A DNA stretch of 64,000 nucleotides from AWTP1-18 sp036504515 (lineage in GTDB: Bacteria > Pseudomonadota > Gammaproteobacteria > Burkholderiales > Rhodocyclaceae), in NCBI GenBank assembly GCA_036504515.1, contig DASXVA010000001.1, positions 124,001 to 188,000 on the forward strand. Direction: 5' to 3'. A program made the translations under genes and the position numbers. Of this stretch, positions 39,506-49,354 are shown piece by piece. The notes under the pieces are model-generated. The model saw only the letters and a list, made by a program, of their open reading frames with translations, was not told the origin of the DNA and did not search any database. Each line of letters begins with the position of its first letter. The stretch's first letter is position 1.

Positions 39506-40605
39506 GATTGGTACTGTGAACAGTTATCGGTGATGGCAGACAAGATGTCACTTACTGGTGCATCGGCCCATGTAATGGCATTACCCAACCCTTTAAGCAA
39601 GACCAGTCGCAACTTACCTGCAACCACTTTTTTATCGTGGCCCATGAGATCGAAATAGCGCTCAGCCCCCAAGTCAGGTCCGACGACTGGCAATCCGGCC
39701 TTTATGAGCAAACTGCGAACACTGAGGACATCATCATCGGATAACCAGCCGAGTTTTCGCGACAACTCGACGGCCATCATCGTCCCTGCGCCAACAGCTT
39801 CTCCATGTAGCCATGTGCCATAACCCATCCCCGTTTCAATCGCATGACCAAAGGTATGCCCCAGATTGAGCAGTGCACGACCGCCATCTTTTGCGGTCTC
39901 CCGCTCATCGTCCGCCACCACTTCAGCCTTGTTTTTGCAGGATCGCTCAATGGCATAGGCCAGAGCTTGCGGGTCGCAAGCCATCAAACTATCGATATTC
40001 CCTTCTATCCATTCTAGAAATGGCAAGTCGCGAATCAGGCCATATTTGATGACCTCCGCCATTCCGGCTGAAAGCTCTCTTGCGGGCAATGTCTTCAAAG
40101 TATCGGTATCAGCCAAAACCAGTCGAGGCTGCCAGAATGCCCCGATCATGTTTTTGCCTTTGGGATGATTAATCCCCGTTTTTCCACCAACGGATGAGTC
40201 GACCTGGGAGAGTAGTGTTGTCGGTATCTGGATGAAAGGAACACCTCGCTGATAAGTCGCGGCAGCATAGCCAGCCATATCGCCAACCACACCACCACCC
40301 AAAGCGATCACCGTCGTACTTCTGTCGCAACGCGCTTCAAGCATTGCGGTATAGATGAGATTTAACGTTTCTGCATTCTTGTATGCCTCGCCATCCGGCA
40401 GTACAACCTCTGTGACCTTTACACCCGAGGTTTTGAGTCCTGATGTGAGACTATCCAAATACAAGGGGGCCACACGGTCATTACTAACTACCACCACCTG
40501 CTTTGAGGGTAGTCGCTCAAGAATATGTCGAGGCTCCTGCAAAAGCCCTTGCCCGATAAAAATTGGGTAACTGCGCTCGCTTAGCGCGACAGTGAGTTCT
40601 CTCAT
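39502..40605 (-). CDS. aroB: 3-dehydroquinate synthase
   Basis: Second enzyme of the shikimate pathway, NAD- and zinc-dependent, making 3-dehydroquinate from DAHP. 367 residues. Motifs: ALGGGVVGDMAGYAAATY (NAD-binding), QIPTTLLSQVDSSVGGKTGI, and the metal-binding LLNLGHTFGHAIE with its histidines plus GEAVGAG. Overlaps aroK and dgt by 4 bp each. Confidence 0.97.
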   Translation of the reverse strand: MRELTVALSERSYPIFIGQGLLQEPRHILERLPSKQVVVVSNDRVAPLYLDSLTSGLKTSGVKVTEVVLPDGEAYKNAETLNLIYTAMLEARCDRSTTVIALGGGVVGDMAGYAAATYQRGVPFIQIPTTLLSQVDSSVGGKTGINHPKGKNMIGAFWQPRLVLADTDTLKTLPARELSAGMAEVIKYGLIRDLPFLEWIEGNIDSLMACDPQALAYAIERSCKNKAEVVADDERETAKDGGRALLNLGHTFGHAIETGMGYGTWLHGEAVGAGTMMAVELSRKLGWLSDDDVLSVRSLLIKAGLPVVGPDLGAERYFDLMGHDKKVVAGKLRLVLLKGLGNAITWADAPVSDILSAITDNCSQYQS

Positions 40606-41114
40606 GATTCAGCATCCAGAACTTGAAGTATCCGCCTTACGACTTGTGAAGCCTGCGTTTGCCCAACCTCAACAACAACATGGGCTGTTTCTCTGTACAG
40701 AGGATCGCGGATAGCAAACAATTCCTGCAATTTTGTCAGCCGATCTTCAACTTGAAGAAGAGGGCGGCCACGGTCCATCCGCGTTCTCTCGAAGAGGATT
40801 TCCGGCTGCGCATAGAGATAAATAACGCGGCCCCGCTCATGCAAATTTTTCCTGTTGAGCGGGTCTAGTACCGCACCACCACCTGTCGCCAAAACCAATC
40901 CACTTTCCGCACTCAGATCATCGATGACTTGCGTCTCTCGCTTGCGAAAACCATCCTCCCCTTCGATTTCAAAAATCGTGGGAATCGGAACGCCAGTCCG
41001 GGATTCAATTTCGTGATCGGCATCCACAAAACGGGCTTTGATCCGCTTTGCCAGCATGCGTCCCACAGTTGTCTTGCCGGCACCCATGAGTCCGACAAGG
41101 AAAATTGGCTTCAA
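40602..41114 (-). CDS. aroK: Shikimate kinase
   Basis: Phosphorylates shikimate with ATP. 170 residues; Walker A is GLMGAGKTTVGRMLAK, the shikimate-binding Asp-Glu region is FVDADHEIE, and LATGGGAV marks the second substrate contact. The gene starts 10 bp after the pilQ stop and overlaps aroB, a placement shared with many beta- and gammaproteobacteria. Confidence 0.97.
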   Translation of the reverse strand: MKPIFLVGLMGAGKTTVGRMLAKRIKARFVDADHEIESRTGVPIPTIFEIEGEDGFRKRETQVIDDLSAESGLVLATGGGAVLDPLNRKNLHERGRVIYLYAQPEILFERTRMDRGRPLLQVEDRLTKLQELFAIRDPLYRETAHVVVEVGQTQASQVVRRILQVLDAES

Positions 41115-41124
41115 AGGCGATCTC

Positions 41125-43263
41125 TTATTGCAAAACTAGCTCTTCGCTTACAACTCTTGGCGTAATAAAGACCAACAGTTCATTTCGCGTCTTGTTATCA
41201 ACCTTGTTCTTGAAGAGAAAGCCGACATAAGGCAAGTCACCCAAGAACGGGATTCTTTCTTCGGTATTGCTATCCACCTGCTTATACATCCCACCAACAA
41301 CCACTGTACCGCCATTTTCAACCACGACTTGCGTCGCCACTTGTCGTTTGTTGATTGCAAAACCAGCAGTGCCCGCACTTTGACCGCGAGAGTCCATGGT
41401 CACACTAAGATTCATTTGCACCCGACCATCTTGCTGGATTTGCGGCGTAACGTCCAATGTAATTGCGGCATTGATGAATGTTGTTTGCGTGCCACTCGTC
41501 GACACCGTTGCATAGGGAATTTGCTCTCCGTGCATTAAGGTCGCCTTTTGAGTATCACGAGTCAAAATTTTGGGGCTTGCAATGGTTTTGGATTTAGCGT
41601 CGCTCTCTACTGCATCCAACTCAAGATTAACAATTCTCGTTTGAGTCGAGTTAAATAGTGAAAACGCTAAAGATGCAGGTGATGCACCAGTCCCAGCCCC
41701 CAATGACTGAGACGTGGTAAATGTCCCAAAAGTAGCATCAGCTGCAGTATTGCCAATGGTATAGCCGAGCTTTCCACCAGACAATTTAACACCGAGGGAG
41801 CTAAAGAACGTGTCAGATACCTCCACCAACCGAGCCTCAATCATTACCTGCCGCATTGGACGATCCAACGCCATAATTCTTTCCCGGATTTTACCCAGCC
41901 GAGTTTTTGTCTCTTCAACAAACACCGTATTGGTAGCATTATCGTAAGTGATACTGCCACGTTCACTGATGATTGACGTATTAGCTCCGTTCACTCCAGT
42001 TTGTGTGTTCGTACCCTGAGGTGCAGGAGTCGCTGGCGTTTGTGCAGCCGCACCAGTGCTGCTCGCACTTGAAGGACTTGCATTCGAGGTTAGCCGCTGA
42101 ACGATATCCCCTGCTGTCCTATATTTGATCTTGAAAGTTTCTTGCTGGATAGGCTCGCTGTTGGCCATTGCAACAACCCTATCCCGCTCTTCTTTGTCGT
42201 ACTTAACTAGGTCATCAGCCTTCCCGACGACCACAACGTTTCCATATCGGCGAAAACCCAACCCATACATGCGTGAAATGATGTCGATTGCCGTTTCGAC
42301 AGGAGTGTTATCCATCTTGATACTTTGTATTTCTCCAGCAACGCCGGGCATTACGATGAAGTTCAGGCCAGTGATGTCTTGGAAAATACCAATCATCTGA
42401 CTCACAGGAACAGGCTGCGTAAAGTTAAAACTTACGACTTTTCCTTGTACATCCTTTGAACTTGCCAGGGTCGTCGGGTCCACCACAATCCGGCGCACAT
42501 CCAGAACGATGGATGTATCAATTTGTCGAACGGAGTAATCCCACTCCCCCCGATTCATCAGAACAACTTGAACTCCGTTTGCTGTTTTACTCGTCACCAA
42601 GGTTGATATCGGTGTCCCAAAATCCCTGACATCAAGTTTCTTCAGCAATTTTTGCTGGGCGTCCGCCTTGGCAATAAACATAACAAGGCTATCGCCCTGC
42701 TGTTTGACATCCAACAAAGCATTGGGATCAGTTAATTCAATTTTGATGCTCGCTTGATCCAGCCCGTTAGCTTGAAAATCAACGCCGGTGATCAATACGA
42801 CGGGGTCTGGTTGCTTGCTTCCAGTCTTATCGCTGTTGATCAAGGGAGCAGCTGCGATGTTTTTGGTGGAAGAAGTATCACTCGTCAGCGTTATATAAAG
42901 CAGATTGCCTTCAACTGTGGTTGTTTGCTGAGCAGGTCCTGACAAATTCAGAACAACGCGAGTACGACCACTACCTTGAATAACTGACACGCTCTGAAGC
43001 CCCCCCAGCCCGGCCTGTTTTGTCAGCACACCAAGCTTGCTTTCAACTTCGGGGAAGTCAAATACAACACGATAAGGATTCGATGTCGAAAATGTTGCAG
43101 GTACTTGTTCGAGAGGGGATTGAAAGACAACCTTCACCAAGGTCTGCGCGCCTTGCTGGGAAAACTCAACGTTTTCAATCGCGTTGCCCGCAGCCATAAC
43201 ATTTGTCGCGGCGACAAGGGCTAGCAAACTTGCAAACCAAGTTAGTCCTTTACGAAAAATCAT
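41125..43263 (-). CDS. pilQ: Type IV pilus secretin PilQ
   Basis: Outer-membrane secretin through which type IV pili and DNA pass. 712 residues with signal peptide ending VMA-AGN, two AMIN-type peptidoglycan-binding regions (about 30-250), N0/N1 domains around 280-480 with a Ser/Thr/Ala/Pro linker, and a C-terminal secretin domain ending LLVFITPRVV. VVEDGG-like segment TVVVGGMYK is typical of secretins. It overlaps pilP by 4 bp. Confidence 0.96.
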   Translation of the reverse strand: MIFRKGLTWFASLLALVAATNVMAAGNAIENVEFSQQGAQTLVKVVFQSPLEQVPATFSTSNPYRVVFDFPEVESKLGVLTKQAGLGGLQSVSVIQGSGRTRVVLNLSGPAQQTTTVEGNLLYITLTSDTSSTKNIAAAPLINSDKTGSKQPDPVVLITGVDFQANGLDQASIKIELTDPNALLDVKQQGDSLVMFIAKADAQQKLLKKLDVRDFGTPISTLVTSKTANGVQVVLMNRGEWDYSVRQIDTSIVLDVRRIVVDPTTLASSKDVQGKVVSFNFTQPVPVSQMIGIFQDITGLNFIVMPGVAGEIQSIKMDNTPVETAIDIISRMYGLGFRRYGNVVVVGKADDLVKYDKEERDRVVAMANSEPIQQETFKIKYRTAGDIVQRLTSNASPSSASSTGAAAQTPATPAPQGTNTQTGVNGANTSIISERGSITYDNATNTVFVEETKTRLGKIRERIMALDRPMRQVMIEARLVEVSDTFFSSLGVKLSGGKLGYTIGNTAADATFGTFTTSQSLGAGTGASPASLAFSLFNSTQTRIVNLELDAVESDAKSKTIASPKILTRDTQKATLMHGEQIPYATVSTSGTQTTFINAAITLDVTPQIQQDGRVQMNLSVTMDSRGQSAGTAGFAINKRQVATQVVVENGGTVVVGGMYKQVDSNTEERIPFLGDLPYVGFLFKNKVDNKTRNELLVFITPRVVSEELVLQ

Positions 43264-43823
43264 TTTTGCTCTCCCTGCCCAGACGAAGTGATTCGGGCTT
43301 CACGCTCAACCCAAGATCCTTTTTCCTGTACGGTTTCTCTGATTAAAACTTCTGCATCATTTTTGTTTGTCGTCGGTCTAATAGACAGAATTCGTCCATT
43401 ATTCTGCCCAATATAGTCACCAACCTTTGCTCGGCGTGGCGCATCACCACCCGTCGATACGACGGCAATTACCTGATTGCCAATAACGATAGTTCCTAGC
43501 AGGCGAATGGTTTCGAGGGGCACTCTTGCAAGCGGATATGCATCAAGGTTGATTTGCTTTGCGCCGCCAAGGCGTCCTAACTGCGCGAGTCTCACCTCAT
43601 CTGCAAATAGCTTTTCAATCGCAAAGGGGGGAATTACATCCCCGGGCTCGTAGCTGATTGCAGGCAATGCCTTAATCTCAGGAAGGACGGGCACCCTTCC
43701 TTTCAAGTCTTTGGCTGACTCTGTCATCCAGGCCCTGACATCCTCAGGCTCTTCTCCCTCACACCCGGCCAACAAGATACTGAATAACAAAAAAGAAAAA
43801 GTGGCGATGATTCGGTAGATCAC
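43260..43823 (-). CDS. pilP: Type IV pilus assembly lipoprotein PilP
   Basis: Inner-membrane lipoprotein of the pilus alignment complex that joins PilNO to the secretin. 187 residues; lipobox SILLAGC gives Cys20. The HR domain from about residue 75 contains the family beta-sandwich (LGTIVIGNQVIAVV, RAKVGDYIGQNNGRI). Overlaps both pilQ and pilO by 4 bp. Confidence 0.93.
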   Translation of the reverse strand: MIYRIIATFSFLLFSILLAGCEGEEPEDVRAWMTESAKDLKGRVPVLPEIKALPAISYEPGDVIPPFAIEKLFADEVRLAQLGRLGGAKQINLDAYPLARVPLETIRLLGTIVIGNQVIAVVSTGGDAPRRAKVGDYIGQNNGRILSIRPTTNKNDAEVLIRETVQEKGSWVEREARITSSGQGEQK

Positions 43824-44503
43824 TTTCCGCCCCCTTGTTTTCCAGTTTTTTGTTGTTTTTTCTGCGCAGCCAACTCTTCATTATCAAGGTAGCGGTAAGT
43901 CATCACCGTTCCATCCAATGACAAAATGTTGCCAGATTTGGGTTTCAATTTAATATTGTTGAGGGTAACAATGCGTGGCAACCGGGCCAAGTCTCCCGCA
44001 AACATAGCCAAATCGTTATACCCGCCATACATCTGGACACTAATCGGCATCTCTGCGTAAAAATCTTTCTTGCCCTCATTCCCCGGCTTGAATAAGTCGA
44101 TCTTCAATCCTCTGGTTAAGGCTGCTTGGCTGATATCCACAATCATCGCGTCCATTTCAGCTTTATTAGGCAATTGCTTAAGCAACTCGCCAAATGAACG
44201 GTCAATTTCTTCTTTTTGTTTGCGGTAGGCTTCCAAGTTGACTGCTTGTCGCTTTTTATCCAACCACTCGTCTTTCAACTGCTTTTCTTTTTGCTGTCGA
44301 ACCTCAAGCTCATCAAGCTGGGGGCTCCAACCCAGAAACCACGACACAGCAATCAACCCGACAAAAACTCCAAACAAAATGACCAACTTCGGCCCAATTG
44401 GCCAAAGCCCGGGGTCTTTCATGTCGAGGGTTTTAAAGTCCTCGGCAAGCTGCTTAAAATCAATGGCAGGAATCGAAATAGAAGGTTTGGCAATTTTTTT
44501 CAT
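43820..44503 (-). CDS. pilO: Type IV pilus alignment protein PilO
   Basis: Inner-membrane protein of 227 residues, one membrane helix near residues 37-55 (LVILFGVFVGLIAVSWFLGW), coiled coil about 60-125, and a ferredoxin-like periplasmic domain. It pairs with PilN. The stop overlaps the pilP start and its own ATG overlaps the pilN stop by one base. The C-terminus is Lys/Gln-rich. Confidence 0.93.
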   Translation of the reverse strand: MKKIAKPSISIPAIDFKQLAEDFKTLDMKDPGLWPIGPKLVILFGVFVGLIAVSWFLGWSPQLDELEVRQQKEKQLKDEWLDKKRQAVNLEAYRKQKEEIDRSFGELLKQLPNKAEMDAMIVDISQAALTRGLKIDLFKPGNEGKKDFYAEMPISVQMYGGYNDLAMFAGDLARLPRIVTLNNIKLKPKSGNILSLDGTVMTYRYLDNEELAAQKKQQKTGKQGGGK

Positions 44504-45084
44504 TATTTACCTCCCTTGCTAACGACATCAGCTGCTGGCGCCGATCGCTCTATAGTCATCTTCATCTGAAAGCTATAAATCGGCCTACCATTTGATGCAG
44601 TCCCGGAGCGAATTTCAAGGGGAGTCGCTTGCTGGAACAATGGGGAGTCTTCCAAGTTCCGCATCAATGCCGAAACACGAGCTTCTGAAACAGATTCGCC
44701 AACAATGTCAAACTGGTTTCCATTCTGGATGAAGCTCGTAATCCGAACGCCATCGGGTACTCGGCGCAGCAACTCATCAAACACATGAACAGTCTCAGCG
44801 CGACTGCCCTGCAAGGTTTCAATTACCTGTTTGCGCTTTAATAGAGCTTCTGTTTCTTCCTTAAGCTTGGAAATCTCCTCGATCTGCTTTTTCAGGTCGG
44901 CAATTTCTTTCTCAATGAAAGCGTTCTTGCTTTCCTGAATTGAAATGCTGTGATTGATTGCGCTGAAACCCAAAAACCAGATGGCACTGGCGGCAACCGC
45001 TACCAAGCCAAGAAAAGCATAAAACTGCTGCCGACGGGCTTTCCGCTTTTCTTCCCGATGTGGAAGCAGATTAATGCGGATCAT
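44503..45084 (-). CDS. pilN: Type IV pilus alignment protein PilN
   Basis: Partner of PilO and PilM, 193 residues. The conserved cytoplasmic start MIRINLLPHREEKRKAR binds PilM. One membrane helix follows (residues 25-45), then a coiled coil and a periplasmic ferredoxin-like domain with RVPDGVRITSF. Overlaps pilM by 4 bp. Confidence 0.94.
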   Translation of the reverse strand: MIRINLLPHREEKRKARRQQFYAFLGLVAVAASAIWFLGFSAINHSISIQESKNAFIEKEIADLKKQIEEISKLKEETEALLKRKQVIETLQGSRAETVHVFDELLRRVPDGVRITSFIQNGNQFDIVGESVSEARVSALMRNLEDSPLFQQATPLEIRSGTASNGRPIYSFQMKMTIERSAPAADVVSKGGK

Positions 45085-46166
45085 TGATCAAATCTCCGCA
45101 AAGCAAGACCACAAGCCACCATCAAGGCAGGGGCATCGGACAAAAGACTCTTGGCTCTGACTTTTGCAGAAACCTCCATAGAGGCGAAAGGATTAGCCAC
45201 CATACATTCAACTTGGGTGTGCCCGAATACCGCCTCACTGACTCCGGCAATGACTGCACTTCCGCCGCAAAGAACGATGTGATCCACCTGAGTGTAGGGC
45301 GTCGCACTGAAAAAGAATTGCATCGCACGACTGACTTCCTGCCCGAGGTTTTCCATAAATGGAGCAAGAATTTCGCTGGCGTAATTGTCAGGCAGAGAAT
45401 TGCTTCGTTTTGCCGACTCAGCCTCTTCTTGCGACATGCCATAGGCCCGCATGATGTCCTGGGTCAATTGATGACCGCCAAACGCCTGCTCCCGGTTATA
45501 TACAGCCTGATCGTTGCGCATCATCGCAACATTCATGACATTGGCGCCAATATCAATCAAGGCAATCACCTTGTCTTGACCGCCATCGGGAAGCTGCCTT
45601 TTGACTAGCTCAAATGCCGTCTGCGCCGCGTAGGACTCCACATCCATCACCAAGGGCTTCAAGCCAGCTCCTTCGGCACAGGCAACGCGATCTTCAACCA
45701 TTTCCTTACGGCTGGCCGCCAGCATCACTTCAACTTCATCTGGGCTGGACGGTGCGGGGCCGATCACCTGAAAATCGAGATTCACCTCTTCCAACGCGAA
45801 GGGGATGTACTGGTTGGCCTCGGACTCAACCTGAATTTCCATTTCCTGCTCGCGCAAATTAGCAGGCAGAATGATCTTTTTAGTAATAACAGCAGCAGAG
45901 GGCAGGGCCAAAGCGACAAAACGCGTCGTAGCACCCATCCGTTTCCATGCCTTGCTGATCGCGTCAGCTACCCCCTCCATGTTGACGATTTTCCCGTCCA
46001 CGACGGCATCCCGGGGCAAAGGTTCAATGGCGTAACGCTCAACCAAATACCCGCCTTTGATTTTTTCATGGGCCGATATCTCCAACATCTTCACGGAGGA
46101 TGAACTGATATCTAACCCGATCAAAGGGCGGCTACTTGGATTAAAGATCGAAAGGTCGATCTGCAA
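45081..46166 (-). CDS. pilM: Type IV pilus assembly ATP-binding protein PilM
   Basis: Cytoplasmic actin-like protein that anchors the alignment complex, 361 residues. LIGLDISSSSVKMLEIS is the N-terminal phosphate-binding loop, and IALIDIGANVMNVAM and HIVLCGGSAVIAG are further actin-fold motifs. Start is TTG at 46166 with AAGGA 7 bases upstream; the next ATG would remove the phosphate loop. First gene of the pilMNOPQ-aroK-aroB-dgt run. Confidence 0.93.
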   Translation of the reverse strand: MQIDLSIFNPSSRPLIGLDISSSSVKMLEISAHEKIKGGYLVERYAIEPLPRDAVVDGKIVNMEGVADAISKAWKRMGATTRFVALALPSAAVITKKIILPANLREQEMEIQVESEANQYIPFALEEVNLDFQVIGPAPSSPDEVEVMLAASRKEMVEDRVACAEGAGLKPLVMDVESYAAQTAFELVKRQLPDGGQDKVIALIDIGANVMNVAMMRNDQAVYNREQAFGGHQLTQDIMRAYGMSQEEAESAKRSNSLPDNYASEILAPFMENLGQEVSRAMQFFFSATPYTQVDHIVLCGGSAVIAGVSEAVFGHTQVECMVANPFASMEVSAKVRAKSLLSDAPALMVACGLALRRFDQ

Positions 46167-46329
46167 CAGAATTTCCTTTATAGATTAAAGCGTTACACGC
46201 AATAACAATAATTTACATCAAATGCTAACAACAACTATAACGACTGTAAAGACGTTTTATTGAGGAATAGTAGTCTACGCCACGGTCTACGAGGGATTGG
46301 CTCGCTGAAGAGGGTGAATGGTCGAGTCG

Positions 46330-46335
46330 TATAAT
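46330..46335 (+). promoter_or_regulatory. Possible -10 element for the PBP1A gene
   Basis: A perfect TATAAT lies 30 bases before the chosen PBP1A ATG. A weak -35 candidate CTGAAG lies 19 bases upstream. It is in a 199 bp divergent region shared with pilM. If real, transcription starts after the alternative ATG at 46318, which supports the start at 46366. Confidence 0.4.
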
Positions 46336-46365
46336 CCTGCCACTTTTAAAAGCCGGACCCCCTCC

Positions 46366-48762
46366 ATGAACGTGCCCCCCTCACTGCGCTGGCTGCTGTA
46401 CGGATTTCTGACCTTGACCGGGCTGATCCTGGTCTGTGCCGCGCTGGTCGGCATCGTGGTGGTGCTGGCCTACCCCCAGCTTCCTTCCCTTGATGTCCTG
46501 ACGGATTACCGCCCCAAGGTCCCGCTCCGCATTTATTCAGCAGATGGCAAGCTCATTGGCGAGTTTGGCGAGGAACGCCGCAACGTGGTTCAAATCAAGG
46601 AGGTGCCGCCACTAATGGTGCACGCCATCCTGGCGGCCGAAGATGAGCGCTTCTACCAACACCCGGGGATCGACACCATGGGTGTTATCCGGGCCGCCGT
46701 CTCCAACGTCGCCAGCGGGGGCAAGCGCCAGGGCTCGTCCACGATCACCATGCAGGTCGCCCGGAACTTCTTTCTTTCCAGCGAGAAAACCTACACCCGC
46801 AAAGTCTATGAAGCCCTGCTTGCCTTCAAAATCGAGCACAACTTCTCCAAGGACGAAATCCTCCAGCTCTATATCAACCAGATTTACCTGGGTCAGCGGG
46901 CCTACGGTTTCTCTTCGGCGGCACAGATTTACTTCGGTAAATCACTCAAGGATCTGACCCCGGCTGAAGCCGCCATGCTGGCCGGCTTGCCCAAAGCTCC
47001 CTCTGCCTACAACCCCGTCGCCAACCCCAAACGGGCTCGGCTGCGCCAGCTTTACGTGCTGCGTCGAATGCACGAACTCAGCTTTATCGATGACAAAGAA
47101 TACAAGTCTGCCGAAACGGAACCCCTCCACGTCAAACAGGACGCCAACGACTTTGGCGTCCATGCCGAATATGTCGCCGAAATGGCCCGCCAGATTGCTG
47201 TCGAGCGCTTCCAGGATCAGGCCTATTCCAACGGCTACCAGGTCATCACCACCATCAACTCCTCCGATCAGCAGGCGGCCTATCAGTCCCTGCGCAAGGG
47301 CGTCCTCGATTACGACCGGCGCCACGGCTACCGCGGTGCCGAGGCTTACGAGAACATGGATGCGGTGAAGTCCGATCAGGACGAAGCCATTGAAGACCTG
47401 CTTTCCGACTACGAGGATGCCGACACCCTGCTGCCGGCCCTTGTATTGGAAGCCTCGCCCACCCGCATCCGGGCTTATCTGCGCGGCGGCGAAATCATTA
47501 CGATCACAGGAGAGCCCCTCAAGTTCGCGGCCCGCATGATTGATGAGAAAGCCCCGCCCAACAAACGCCTGCGGCGCGGCGCAGTGATCCGCTTGAGCAA
47601 GGATGAAAAGGAACAGTGGCAAGTCACCCAGTTGCCCGAAGTTGAATCGGCTTTTGTTGCTGCGAATCCAGTTGATGGGGCCATCCGTGCCCTGGTCGGG
47701 GGCTTCGATTTCAACCGCAGCAAGTTCAATCACGTGACCCAAGCCTGGCGCCAGCCCGGTTCCAGCTTCAAACCCTTCATCTACTCGGCTGCCATCGAGA
47801 AGGGCTACACCCCCGCCTCCGTCGTGCCCGATGAACCCATCGTCATTCCTGCCGGCGAAACCGGCAGCCAGGCCTGGGAACCGAAGAACTACGACGGCAA
47901 GTACGAGGGCCCCATGACCTTGCGTACCGCCATTGCCAAGTCGAAAAACATGGTTTCCATCCGCTTGCTGCGTTCCATCGGCACCCATTACGCCCAGGAA
48001 TACATCACTCGCTTTGGCTTTGAGGCAGACAAACATCCGCCCTACCTGACCATGGCCCTAGGTGCCGGCTCCGTAACCCCTTGGCAACAGGCGGCGGCTT
48101 ACTCGGTGTTTGCCAACGGCGGTTATCGCGTCCAGCCTTATGTCGTGAAGCAGATCCTCGACAGCAAGAACAAGATAGTTGCCCAGTTCGACCCGCCCGT
48201 TGCCGGTGACGAAAGCATCCGTGCCATTGACGCCCGCAACGCCTACATCATGGATAGCCTGTTGCACGAAGTGACCCGGCGCGGAACGGCGGCCAAGGCC
48301 CCGGCTCTGCTCAAGCGTTTCGATATCGGCGGCAAGACGGGCACTACCAATGATTCCATCGACGCCTGGTTCTGCGGCTACCACCCCACCTTGGTCGGTG
48401 TGGCCTGGATCGGTTTCGACAAACCCCGTTCCCTGGGTGGCGGCGAAACCGGTGGCGGCGCGGCATTGCCGATCTGGATTGGCTTCATGGAAAAAGCCCT
48501 CAAGGGCGTGCCCGAAGCCTGGATGGAAGCCCCTGAAGGTTTGACCACCATTACCGCCACGGACCCCAACGGGCAAAAAACCGTGAAGGAAATGATCTAC
48601 AAGGAGGCTCTGCCCGAACCCGGTGACGAAGATTCTGGCACCGGCGAACGGCCTCAGGTTCCCCTGGCGCCCGTACAGGACGCCAAACCCAAGCCCGTAG
48701 AAAAGACTCTGTCCAAACCTGCAGAGAAACCCGCCGACAAGCCGGTGGAAAAAAAGAACTGA
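46366..48762 (+). CDS. mrcA: Penicillin-binding protein 1A (bifunctional)
   Basis: Class A PBP with glycosyltransferase and transpeptidase activity, anchored by one N-terminal helix (residues 8-35). Glycosyltransferase motifs: AAEDERFYQHPGID, QGSSTITMQVARN and INQIYLGQRAYG. Transpeptidase motifs: active Ser in PGSSFKPF (SxxK), SKN in AKSKNMVS and KTGTT near residue 655. The C-terminus is Pro/Lys-rich. Start chosen at 46366; 46318 is possible and adds 16 residues. 798 residues. Placement next to divergent pilM is common. Confidence 0.94.
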   Translation: MNVPPSLRWLLYGFLTLTGLILVCAALVGIVVVLAYPQLPSLDVLTDYRPKVPLRIYSADGKLIGEFGEERRNVVQIKEVPPLMVHAILAAEDERFYQHPGIDTMGVIRAAVSNVASGGKRQGSSTITMQVARNFFLSSEKTYTRKVYEALLAFKIEHNFSKDEILQLYINQIYLGQRAYGFSSAAQIYFGKSLKDLTPAEAAMLAGLPKAPSAYNPVANPKRARLRQLYVLRRMHELSFIDDKEYKSAETEPLHVKQDANDFGVHAEYVAEMARQIAVERFQDQAYSNGYQVITTINSSDQQAAYQSLRKGVLDYDRRHGYRGAEAYENMDAVKSDQDEAIEDLLSDYEDADTLLPALVLEASPTRIRAYLRGGEIITITGEPLKFAARMIDEKAPPNKRLRRGAVIRLSKDEKEQWQVTQLPEVESAFVAANPVDGAIRALVGGFDFNRSKFNHVTQAWRQPGSSFKPFIYSAAIEKGYTPASVVPDEPIVIPAGETGSQAWEPKNYDGKYEGPMTLRTAIAKSKNMVSIRLLRSIGTHYAQEYITRFGFEADKHPPYLTMALGAGSVTPWQQAAAYSVFANGGYRVQPYVVKQILDSKNKIVAQFDPPVAGDESIRAIDARNAYIMDSLLHEVTRRGTAAKAPALLKRFDIGGKTGTTNDSIDAWFCGYHPTLVGVAWIGFDKPRSLGGGETGGGAALPIWIGFMEKALKGVPEAWMEAPEGLTTITATDPNGQKTVKEMIYKEALPEPGDEDSGTGERPQVPLAPVQDAKPKPVEKTLSKPAEKPADKPVEKKN

Positions 48763-48768
48763 GGACGA

Positions 48769-49098
48769 TCAGCCCAAACTGACAGCAACCCCGGCCTGTT
48801 CGCCCATGCAACGGGCCAGGGATTGCAGCAGATCGTCGCCGGAACGGGTATCGACCCAACGCCCCCCATCGAAGCGGAAGTGGTAACCGCCAGAGCGGGC
48901 GGCAAGCCAGATTTCCCGGGCGGCACAGTGACGATTCACAATAATCTTGCTGCCATTCTCGAACTCGATTTCCAGCACACCACCGGCTTTGAGTTCGAAG
49001 TCGAAATCAGGCCCATCCTTTTCCTGCAAGCTTTCCAGCGCCACTTCAATTTGCGCCAGCATCTCATCCGCCTTTTCGGCAAAGTCCTGTTCATTCAT
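48769..49098 (-). CDS. cyaY: Iron-sulfur cluster assembly protein CyaY (frataxin)
   Basis: Small frataxin homologue of 109 residues that regulates iron-sulfur cluster assembly. Acidic helix 1 (NEQDFAEKADEMLAQIEVAL) and the beta-sheet with LEIEFENGSKIIVNRH and EIWLAARSGGYHFRFD are standard. The gene converges with PBP1A (6 bp gap) and is divergent from lptM, as in many proteobacteria. Confidence 0.95.
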   Translation of the reverse strand: MNEQDFAEKADEMLAQIEVALESLQEKDGPDFDFELKAGGVLEIEFENGSKIIVNRHCAAREIWLAARSGGYHFRFDGGRWVDTRSGDDLLQSLARCMGEQAGVAVSLG

Positions 49099-49159
49099 CG
49101 CGTGCTACCATCCTTCGCCACTGTCGACCCGGGGTCGACACACTTCGGAAAACGCCAAG

Positions 49160-49354
49160 ATGCGCCAAACAATCACAGTGCTCTGTGCACTCTGCCTGTC
49201 CTTTGCTCTCTCTGCCTGCGGCCTCAAAGGACCACTTTATCTTTCTACGCCCACCAGCGCACCTCCGCCTGCCATGAAGAAGGCCGAGCCCGCCAAGGGC
49301 GGCGATGATAACAAAGCAACCACCAGTAAAAATACCCAGGAATCAACGCAATGA
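49160..49354 (+). CDS. lptM: LPS translocon maturation chaperone LptM (YifL-like lipoprotein)
   Basis: Tiny outer-membrane lipoprotein of 64 residues that helps LptD oxidative folding. Signal peptide MRQTITVLCALCLSFALSAC ends with lipobox LSAC and is followed by the family hallmark GLKGPLYL. A low-complexity Ala/Pro/Lys tail follows. I begin at the ATG 49160, as the frame's earlier start would precede the signal by 71 codons overlapping cyaY. Its stop overlaps lysA (ATGA). Confidence 0.9.
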   Translation: MRQTITVLCALCLSFALSACGLKGPLYLSTPTSAPPPAMKKAEPAKGGDDNKATTSKNTQESTQ